A stretch of DNA of 64,000 nucleotides from Dicyema japonicum (Eukaryota > Dicyemida > Rhombozoa > Dicyemidae). The notes under the pieces are model-generated. The model made no database searches. It was not told where the DNA came from and saw only the letters and a list, made by a program, of their open reading frames with translations. Positions 56,230 through 64,000 of the stretch are shown in pieces (position 1 is the first letter of the stretch; the number at the start of each line of letters is the position of its first letter). Both the position numbers and the translations under genes were made by a program. The DNA is taken from the NCBI GenBank assembly GCA_011109175.1, contig RDEW01000015.1, positions 672,938 to 736,937 on the forward strand, in the 5' to 3' direction.

Positions 56230-59200
56230 TATTATAAGCAACATTCGTAGAATTAAAATAGTTAAATTTCACTCGGCAGCATTCAAAACAATCTTCCGAA
56301 CCAACTTCTTCTAACCTCCTCGATCGTAGGAGAGTATCCTAAACTCGTCCTTACTTCTTAGACGTTTGTTCGAGCTTTAGATCTCTGTCAAGTGTTTCAG
56401 GTAGTGTAATATGCCGGCGTCCACGAAAGCACGGTCCCTTTCTCATAAAGTAGTCCTCCATTGCTATGTTTGCTGGAGAGTCCATACGCAAGATGTGTCC
56501 AAATAGCCTCCAGCACATATCAGCAATTTCGAGACTCAGTGGACCCGTGCAACATCTCTTGTACAGCGATTCCTTTTTTATTCTTGCTGGCCAGTTCAGT
56601 CCTAGTAGGGATCTATGTTGTCTTCAATGGAAAGAGTCTAGTCCAAGTTGTTCGGTTTTGGACGTTCCCCAGGTCGATGAATTGTAAATTAGGATCGGCT
56701 TGACAAATGTTTCATACAGTCTCAAACGAAGTGATGTGCAGGATCGTCGTTTGCCAATCCACTCTTTCTTAACTTGTTCATCGTTACCCAAGCGAAGGCT
56801 TTCCTTCTGGCAATATCTTGATTGTCTCCAAGTAAAGAGCCAAGTTTGTTTGTTTTTCGCCATGTTTCACTTGATCTGCTATCCATTCTCATGATTTCCA
56901 CAATGTCAGTTTTTGCGATGTTCATTCCAAGAAACCATCGGTTCAGCTCAGCAGGGGACAGCTCGAGGAGTCGAAGTAGGACCGATTTGTCTTCTGACAC
57001 AAAGTCGACGTCGTCCGCATAGGCCATCATAGAACTTCCGAAGATCTCGTAGTGCCCCTCCAGATATATGACAAATAGCAGGGGGAGAGGGAATTTCCCT
57101 GGGGAGTACCAACATTGCACGTAAATTCACGGGATAACGTCTTACCGATCCGCACTCTGAGCTTCGTGTTAGATAGCAACACTCTGATCATATTGACAGA
57201 ATCTGGGTCCAAGAATTGTTTCAGTATCTTGAGAAGTAGACCACGACGGACCGTGTCAAAGGCCCTAGAGAGGTCTATTCCCAGGACTGTTGTTGCACTT
57301 TCAAATCTCTGGTTGATAGCGCAGCGCCACTTGTGGCTCCATACTACATCTGCAGTGGATCTTCCTGTCCTGAATCCACTGTGACTAGAGAGATAGATAG
57401 TTGTCCACTTGTTCTCTGATTCGGTTCAGCATAACTAATGCCAGAAGTTTCCGTAAGGTTTTTAGCTGGATTATTGAACGTAGGTTTTCAACAGGCCGAG
57501 CATGCTTGTTAGGTTTTTGTATTGGTACAGTATGACCTATATTTGGGGCACCTATTTAAAAAAATGCCCCAAAAACAGAGGTTTCCCCAAAAATGGAGGT
57601 TCGGCATTTTCTTTAGATTTATCCACAGTTTAACAATTTAAATTTGCTTTTTATTAAATTTATAGATAAATAATGTTGTTTTTTTTTTATAGATTTTTCA
57701 GAATTATATTAAAAACAAATTTATTTAACGATAGGAAAATAGTCTGTTAATTTCCCTCCGGTTGCGGATTTTTTCATTTGCATTCCTAATATTTTTCTGA
57801 AATTATAATAATCTTTCAAAGCTTCAGGAAACAAATTGAAAATGTTCTCTTCAAGTGTATTCATCGCTGTTATTGTTTCCAAATGAGAATAGGTACATTT
57901 TACTCCGTCGTATATATTCTCGTCATCATTTTCTACTTCATTTTCAGTATATCTTTAATTATGTTATCTAAACTCTCCAATTCATTATTCACCAATGAGA
58001 GAGTTTGAACACGACATCAATTTTCTCCCAACAATTAGTAATTGATTCAGAGTGTATTTGTTGCCATGTCTACCCAACAATAATGATTATTTGTCTAAGA
58101 TTTACTTGCTTTAAATTCAACATTGTAAACTTATTATCCTCAAAAGATAGGGTAAAATCCATCAAATTATTTGATAAGACAATTTGATTGTACGGACCCA
58201 TTATTTATAAAGTTCATATAATTTTGTTTAATTCTAGATACTGCTCCTAAACAATAGAATTATCAGATAACCTTTACTAATTTTATACTTTTTGACAATA
58301 TCTCGTTCGCTCATGAACAATTTTCGTTGATTTCTTTTAAGCTTTAACTCCAACGAAAAGCTTCCTCCTCATGACAACAAAAACGCAAATCTAGCACGCG
58401 AAGTTTAAGAAAATCTCATATAATTAAATTTAATATTAATTGCAAGACTTTATATAAATTAAAAAAAATTAAGTGCCCCACTAAGAGGTTCAGGTAATTT
58501 CCAAATTTGCAAATTACTGTATAAAAATGATCTAATTTTCAAACTGCCCCAAAAATAGATGTGCCCCAATGAGGAGGTCCGCCCCAAATGGAGGTTGCAC
58601 TGTATTAATAGTCCGGATCCGAGAGCTGGGTATTCTTTTTTTATAAACATAGAGTTGAGTAGTTTTGCCAACTTGTCTGTTAGTGCAGGTGGCCCATATT
58701 TGACAAGTTCTGAATTGATTCCATCCGGTCCAGGAGAGCGACCATTCTTATTTTGACCATTGCATTTGAGATTTCGCCAGGTGTGATAACTTTATCAAGT
58801 TGAGTGGCGTATCCACAAGTATGATCAGATATTTCTCCGCGGACAGTTAATATATCCTCGAAATACGACGCAATATATTCAACCTGATCTTTGGGATTTG
58901 TTAAGAATCTTCCATTTCCGTCACGGAGTTTGTTAGTTTGTTTTCTTCTGTTGAGCAGACGGATTGCAGTGAACATTTTTGATGAGTCTTTAACTGTTCA
59001 ACTTCTGCAGCTCTTAGATCAAGAAGGTTAGTGCTTTTTATTCAAAATCTTTATGGTTTTCTGAGTGGATCTTCTAGACTTCAAGATTTGTTTCCTGTCC
59101 GGATCAGACGTATTTTCCAGTTGTAATCTTAGTTCCCTTTGTTCTTTAATGAGGGTGGGAACATCTGGATGTATACATTTTTTAACAGTGCTAAGGACCA

Positions 59201-60207
59201 GGTTCCGGTACTCCAATTTGCTGCCAAGAGGATCCCTTTCATTGTCTCCGCCCAGGTGCCTCCTGGATAAAGTCCGGGATCCAGGTTTCGGAGAAATTTT
59301 GTAATTGATATTTGGTAGTTGTCTCTGATAGATGTAGAGTAACACAGTTGTTCCATTTTATAACTTCTTACATCTACGTTTGGCTCTCTTCTTATTAGGT
59401 CCTCATTGTGAATTTGGTAGAGACTATCTTGTGATCACTGTCGATACCTGCACCTCCGTAAGACCTCGAGTCATGTAGGAGTGATTTTTCTTTTACTCGA
59501 CAGATGATGTAGTCGATATGATTGAAAATGATAATAGAGCCTTTAGTAGGTAGAAGTCGTTGCCCATTCCATGTCGTTTTATGACGTGCGGGATGTTGGA
59601 AACCAGTATTACACAGGAACAGATCAATTGCCTGGCAAAACTCTGTCAAGATGGTTCCGGGGAAGTTTCTGATTCCTCTTCCGTGCTGACCAATGAAGCT
59701 TTCATTTTCCTATACGGGTTCTCACTTTCGCATTCCAATCCCCGGCAATAAACAATAAGTATGATGAACAGAGGTCTGTTTAATGTCCTTCCCAATTCCT
59801 CGTAGAACAGGTCAAGTTCTTCCGGATTTTTTAGGATGCGTCCACTGTGTGGTAAACGTTGATAATTGAGATAAGTCTCCTCTAATTTCTGCTTGATCTT
59901 GTACGTAGTTGTAAACACTGATTCTGTCATTGACTTTCCAGTAACGATATACTCTGGGAATATAGTCCTTGTGTATGGCAAAGCCTTGTCCATAATGCCT
60001 CGATTCCGAGGGAAGCAATAGTAACCTGTAATTTGCTGTGTTTCATCGAGTCCATTTTTTATTTTAGTCTCCTCAGGCAGCATACAGAACCCCGGTATTT
60101 CTCAACATCCGAACATTGAAGCTGCTCTTAGCCACGTTATTCAGGCCTCTGACATTGAAGGTTAGGATAGTCAGGTCATTAAATTGTTCTGAATCCTTTG
60201 CAGACAT
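56230..60207 (-). pseudogene. Family B (RTE-like) element, near full length, split by a DNA transposon
   Basis: Minus strand. ATG at 60207: MSAKDSEQFNDLTILTFNVR, GLNN (APE endonuclease start), LPEETKIKNG, SRHYGQGFAIHKDYI, NTGFQHPARHKTTWNGQRLL, HIDYIICRVKEKSLLHDSRS, YGGAGIDSDHKIV. Linker: NKLRDGNGRFLTNPKDQVEY, VITPGEISNAMVKI. RT: PIQKPNKHARPVENLRSIIQ, FRTGRSTADVVWSHKW, VLGIDLSRAFDTVRRGLLLK, CNVGTPQGNSLSP, the box MMAYADDVDFVSED, RLYETFVKPILIYNSSTWGT. Tail: WRLFGHILRMDSPANIAMED, RGRRHITLPETLDRDL, with an AATAAT-type 3' end near 56.23 kb. Without the insertion it spans about 2.9 kb. Several frameshifts; the best family B copy here. Confidence 0.85.
57528..58602 (-). mobile_element. Pogo/Tigger-like DNA transposon with TA target duplication
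   Basis: A 1075-bp element with inverted ends CAGTATGACCT...ATTTGGGGC and CAGTGCAACCTCCATTTGGG, flanked by TA on both sides (57526-57527, 58603-58604). Removing it and one TA restores the host reading SGLLIPIQKPNK. The minus strand holds the end of a DDE transposase: SESITNCWEKIDV near 58.03 kb, then LVNNELESLDNIIKDI, EALKDYYNFRKILGMQMKKS and ATGGKLTDYFPIVK with a stop near 57.72 kb. SIxNCW...F is typical of Tigger/jerky C-termini. N-terminal and catalytic parts are deleted, so it is non-autonomous. Confidence 0.85.
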
Positions 60208-60399
60208 AGGTGCAAAAGAGGCACGTCACCACCTCAACCAAAAAAGTAATAATATATTAATATCAAAAATAAAAGAGAATTTAAGGATAAAAATTACAAG
60301 TCAATTTAATTAGAGTTCAAACATCGTATTCTGTCAATAAAATAAACTTTATGAATGTATAGAGACAACCGATGCTCTTGTTCACCCTAAAACCCATCT

Positions 60400-60500
60400 C
60401 TTATTCACACTAACTCATTTTATAATTCAAACTAACTTCTAATTACCCTAATCCATTCTCTAATACACCATAATCCATTCTTTAATTTACCCTAATTAAT
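60400..60500. repeat. Degenerate ~22-bp tandem repeat
   Basis: Units such as ACCCTAATCCATTCTCTAAT and ACCATAATCCATTCTTTAAT follow one another, about four imperfect copies with C-strand TAACCC-like content. No coding potential. Confidence 0.55.
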
Positions 60501-60639
60501 CTGAAAATCAACATTGATTGACTTTCCCACATAGTTTAAAGGTTTATATTTTGATATCCAAGTGCTTTGAGTCTTGATTAATTATCATGACTACTTATCA
60601 CAATTTTACAATAAAATATTGATTAAAACTCTAAAATTG

Positions 60640-61058
60640 AAGGATTATCTGTCTGAACTGACATTCATATTCTAGTTATTGACTCCTCCATGTGAACAAT
60701 CGTCTGGAGCTTTTTCCATGTCATGGATTTCAGTTTCATTATCAAGGGCCATTACGATTTCTTATGTGAATGTACATTTGAGATTCAATCTTTGGATAAT
60801 ATCTTTCATTAATTATAGTAAAATTATGAATTTTAGGTAGTTTATATTTTCCTTCCCTCGTTGGATGCTCAGGGAATGTATTAAGGCATCTTTTAAAATT
60901 TAATATTCCAAACTATCACAAAACCTTTGTAAGAAGCCATTACCAAAAAATAATGAAACACGCTAGAAATCACGTGAGAAATGCCACAATAAACATAAAA
61001 TTATGATAATAAAATGTAACCAGCTGTCCACGCATAACCAGGGGCCCATGAAATAATA
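60640..61058 (-). mobile_element. Second Ginger-type transposon fragment
   Basis: The minus strand reads MALDNETEIHDMEKAPDDCS then HGGVN near 60.7 kb, matching SLDNETEMEHVEKSLHEFSH in the 25.6 kb element. Upstream DNA shares TGGCTTCTTACAA(A/G)GGTTTT, and 61016-61058 (GTAACCAGCTGTCCACGCAT...GGGCCCATG) matches the 40-bp terminal repeat. The integrase core is absent, so the copy is truncated. Confidence 0.72.
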
Positions 61059-61059
61059 T

Positions 61060-61205
61060 GTCATTTTCACAAGTCCTATTGATATAATTTACTGCATAAT
61101 CAATTCATACATCTATCCTAGATTTTCTTACTCTCATCAAAGATAATTTATAATTAAATAATCCACGAGATAGTCCTGTCTATTGAAATAACTTTTCTTC
61201 GTTTT
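61060..61205. other. No gene recognised
   Basis: AT-rich spacer. Confidence 0.4.
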
Positions 61206-61233
61206 AATAGACTATCCACGTTGACACTCAAGC

Positions 61234-61515
61234 TTGTGGAACAAATCTTGCCAAAACAAACTTAGAAAGGATCAACTCCAATCAATCCTGTATGACCAAA
61301 ACACCTCACAAATCACAGGACTACAGGCAAGGGCAACCCTATTTGAAATCCTTGTGAGGAAGTCGGACAGCATATTCATCCAAAATGGAAAACCGCCAGA
61401 AAAAAAGTGCTATCGAAAATGTGCCGAATTCCGAGAAAAAATGAGAATGTTATCTGCTCTAAACATTCTGACTAAATTATCTATAAGATATCTTCTCTAC
61501 ATGACCAGTCTATAA
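61234..61515 (+). CDS. Uncertain ORF, 93 codons
   Basis: An open frame MWNKSCQNKLRKDQLQSILY, QITGLQARATLFEILVRKSD, CYRKCAEFREKMRMLSALNI. Basic and helical-looking, no family recognised. The start may lie upstream across a microintron. Could be a gene or chance. Confidence 0.3.
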   Translation: MWNKSCQNKLRKDQLQSILYDQNTSQITGLQARATLFEILVRKSDSIFIQNGKPPEKKCYRKCAEFREKMRMLSALNILTKLSIRYLLYMTSL

Positions 61516-61519
61516 GAGA

Positions 61520-61950
61520 CTTTTTTAGTGGTTAATTTGTTAAAGATTGAGGTAGTACATATATTGCAAGAATTGTATATATCATATATCTAAAGTCTTG
61601 TTCCCAAAGAAAAGCAGACTGGGAGACATTGGATATACTAAGTTTACGAACAAACTATGCTGTCTAGATAATCTCATCCAACACGAATGAACATGGATAA
61701 GTCTGCCTAAAAAACAAGGATATTATTTAGTTGACATCTTTAAATAATCCCTTTGATGTTCATAGTGAAATCATGATTACTTAATTGATTATTAAAAGCC
61801 CTTTAATATGCAATCATTTCTACAGTCATATTAGCATTTTGAGTTTGTGGTTTCATGCATTAGTTGTGATGTTAAACTCAGACTTTCTAAATATTTTAAT
61901 CAAGCTCTTTCTATTATTGGAAAAAGCCAAAAAATTGGAAATTTCCAATT
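61520..61950. other. No gene recognised
   Basis: AT-rich sequence, nothing supported. Confidence 0.4.
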
Positions 61951-62003
61951 GAAAATTGCCGTATAATTTTACTATAAATACTGTGCGCTTATTAAGATAC
62001 GAA

Positions 62004-62210
62004 ATGGTTGTCTACGTTTGTGTTAATGGTAATGTCTACGATGTTGGTTCTGTCGATACGGCCCCTGAGTGTGCCTGTTTCAGCTCGGAAACCGCTACTG
62101 TTGAAGAGGTAGCGGCTGCTTTCATGGATGCTGGAGCTGTTGAAGTCGACGGAAGATATGAGGCGTCAGCTGAGCAGTTTGAGACAGTCAGGGCAAGATT
62201 CAGCGTTTAA
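62004..62210 (+). CDS. Small acidic protein of unknown function, compositionally unlike its surroundings
   Basis: An intact frame of 68 residues if started at ATG 62004: MVVYVCVNGNVYDVGSVDTA, TATVEEVAAAFMDAGAVEVD, GRYEASAEQFETVRARFSV, TAA. An in-frame upstream ATG at 61956 exists, but the codons before 62004 are AT-rich and look non-coding. V, A, E, D and G dominate; lysine and isoleucine are absent and there is one asparagine pair. Codons use many G/C third positions, in contrast to neighbours. It could be a small folded beta-alpha protein. Transfer from a GC-richer genome, or simply a strongly selected gene, are both possible. Not recognised. Confidence 0.5.
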   Translation: MVVYVCVNGNVYDVGSVDTAPECACFSSETATVEEVAAAFMDAGAVEVDGRYEASAEQFETVRARFSV

Positions 62211-62439
62211 TTTGAGTTAATGGACTCTAATTTTTTTCCTAACTAATTTTGACTTAACTTTTTAGTTATGAAAATTTGTTGATTTATTATTGTCGATTTT
62301 TAGGAAATAGTTGAAGAATAACTTTGTGTTTAATAATCACTTTGTGGTTACATTTTTATGTTAATTTGATAAGGTATATTCCATTGACATTTTTGTATTT
62401 AAGTATTTACTAGTATTGACTTTAATATTTTTATTAATA

Positions 62440-63039
62440 TTTTCATTGACAAATATGATTTACACTACAGATCTGATAACTATAGAGAAACCTGGATAAA
62501 TATTCTTTGGGACCGTTTTCGTTTCATCTCAATTGACTTCGGGTGTGGCCTGTCACCTGAGGGGTTCTCCGATAGATTTGAACATCAATCTCATCAAAAC
62601 TGAAAGATTCTAGGGAATGGCGTTGGTTTCAAGAACATTTTCAATCTTTCGTGGCAATTCATACTGTCTCTGCAGATTTTGGAACCTAATAACATCACTA
62701 CTGAAGAGAATGACCATTAAGATCTATTCCACCATCTGCCCAAAATTTATCCACCCAATATTGATTTAAACACGTACATCTTAGTAAATTACCATTTCTC
62801 ATGAGCAGTTAACAATCAAGGAAGTGGCCAAATTTCTACTCTATAACTCTCGAAAATTCATAAGGCCTCCAAACAGTCCTCTTTACAAAATGCCAGTCAG
62901 ATATCTTGAAACCATGGGAAGAGCAGTGCAGGATGCCTTTTCTGTTGGTATCGATTTCCCTTTTATCTCTTTTAATCGAGTGGGCAATAAAAATAAATAA
63001 TACTGTTAAAGACAAGATCATCATCTCCTTATTCTGCAT
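62440..63039 (-). CDS. Possible secreted protein with microintrons, incomplete model
   Basis: The start near 63039 or 63024 gives MMILSLTVLFIFIAHSI, a signal-peptide-like stretch, then GILHCSSHGFKISDWHFVKR and TVWRPYEFSRVIE. Further minus-strand open pieces follow: CTCLNQYWVDKFWADGGIDL, NGHSL (about 62.75 kb), IRFQNLQRQYELPRKIENVL (62.67 kb) and DEIDVQIYRRTPQVTGHTRS (62.56 kb). Each is bordered by possible short GT...AG introns, but I could not fix the junctions. C/W spacing could fit an extracellular domain. Function unknown. Confidence 0.4.
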
Positions 63040-63235
63040 AAACTGATTATAAAAGTGAATCTTTAATAATTTATAATGTTTATGGAGCATTAAGTCAATG
63101 TGTGTTATGTCATTTTAATATATGTAGAGTTGGTGGTTTCACTTACCAAATTAGTCCCTATTAATTTCCAAATTAAGATTACATTCATTATTACTTTTAA
63201 GTGCTACAATGATAGAATTTTTTTTCATTTTACTA

Positions 63236-64000
63236 TCATTTCTTAATTACGTTTTCAACATGGGGCGAGAAATACATATGCATGTCAAAAGTCACCCCAA
63301 GGATCCTTTGAGATTTTCTGAAAGGAATAGCTTCATTGTTTCCTTCAGTTCGACCATTGTCTTCCCAGTCTCGTGTCTGAAGTAAATAAGGTTGTGTCGG
63401 ACTTTTCTGGAAGTTAAGCGATTCTTCGAAAGCCATTCGTCAAGACGGTTCAGGTTTTCTTGTCCGGGAGGAAATTTTTGATTTTCACCAGCCTATTTAG
63501 AATTTTCGACATCGAACACAATATCGCGACCGGTCTGTATGAAGCTGGGTCTTTCGTCACTTTACCGGGTTTCTAAATTGGACGTAGGTTGGCAAACTTC
63601 CATAAGGATGGAATATAATTTTTGTGAAGAGGTTGAATACCCTCGTTAATGCAGCGATTCCATAGTCTCCAGATTCTTTAGGAGGATCATTGGTATCTTA
63701 TCCGGTCCGTTAGAATAGGTTGTTTTAATGGCTTTCAATGCACATCTCACGTCGTTTTCAGTGAAGTGAATCGTTTCCGGTTCCTTTCTCTGTTTACTGA
63801 GATATTTCGGGGATATATACGACTTCTTATGGTTTTATGGAATATTTTCACATATTATTTTATTAGATTTTGTAAGTCTTTTTAACCTGTGGTCCACCTC
63901 GGACGATCTTTCATTCTCTCTTGAGGCGTCTCGGATGGTCTTCCAAATTTCAGTATTGGGTCTATTTCTAATCAACGACACATGCTTCCATCTTGATTTT
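63236..64000 (-). pseudogene. Family C-like element with RT palm deleted
   Basis: Minus strand from the window edge: NRPNTEIWKTIRDASRENER, DDVRCALK-like and GPDKIPMILLKNLE, SLWKFANLRPI, KPGKVTKDPASYRPVAILCS, MSKILNRLV, then directly ENLNRLDEWLSKNRLTS and ILGVTFDMHMYFSPHVENVI. The palm with the YADD box is missing between ILNRLV and ENLNRL. It continues beyond the window. Confidence 0.7.

Noticed and set aside
60385-60510. Telomere-like CCCTAA repeats.
   Set aside because: Only scattered CCCTAA words within a degenerate ~22-bp tandem array, not a telomeric run.

Overview
The window is eukaryotic and animal. It is AT-rich, most of it is decayed transposable elements, and between them lie small host genes with metazoan identities: NIP7, cytidine deaminase, endosulfine, an FHL (four-and-a-half LIM) protein, an endophilin-B-like BAR/SH3 protein and a probable secreted metalloprotease/C-type lectin gene. 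The host genes are cut by extremely short introns. In the models I can close by hand, introns are about 19-31 nt, mostly 21-23 nt with GT...AG ends, and removing them restores family-standard proteins (NIP7 179 codons, FHL 272, deaminase about 131). From general knowledge, dicyemid mesozoans are the animals known for introns of this size, so a dicyemid (Dicyema-like) source is my best inference; it has not been checked against any database.

Layout. 0-3 kb: nested RTE-type tails, a small two-exon gene and a PHD/RT element. 4-9 kb: hAT transposase relic, RTE pieces and a rearranged PHD/RT element. 10-16 kb: an R2/R4-like element, cytidine deaminase, the RT part of the PHD element, and a copy with an assembly gap. 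16-21.5 kb: NIP7 and small microintron genes around an RTE relic. 22-28 kb: R2/R4-like copies, endosulfine, and a Ginger-type DNA transposon inserted into one copy. 27.5-38.7 kb: three CR1/jockey-like elements (minus strand) with a possible LRR gene and the metalloprotease/lectin gene between them. 38.7-46.6 kb: more R2/R4-like relics. 46.9-49.4 kb: FHL and endophilin genes. 49.4-56 kb: CR1/jockey, PHD/RT, RTE and R2/R4 relics. 56.2-60.2 kb: a near full-length RTE-like element split by a TA-flanked pogo/Tigger-like transposon. 60.6-64 kb: a second Ginger fragment, a compositionally odd small ORF, a possible secreted protein and a CR1/jockey fragment.

Repeat families, my own labels: A = PHD finger + RT + restriction-like endonuclease; B = RTE-like (APE endonuclease + RT, TAA-rich 3' tails); C = CR1/jockey-like (APE + RT); D = R2/R4-like (RT with FIDD box + CCHC + restriction-like endonuclease). 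None of the element ORFs is intact. No rRNA, convincing tRNA, CRISPR or bacterial-type operon was seen. Coordinates of degraded elements are approximate; exon coordinates of named host genes were worked out base by base.
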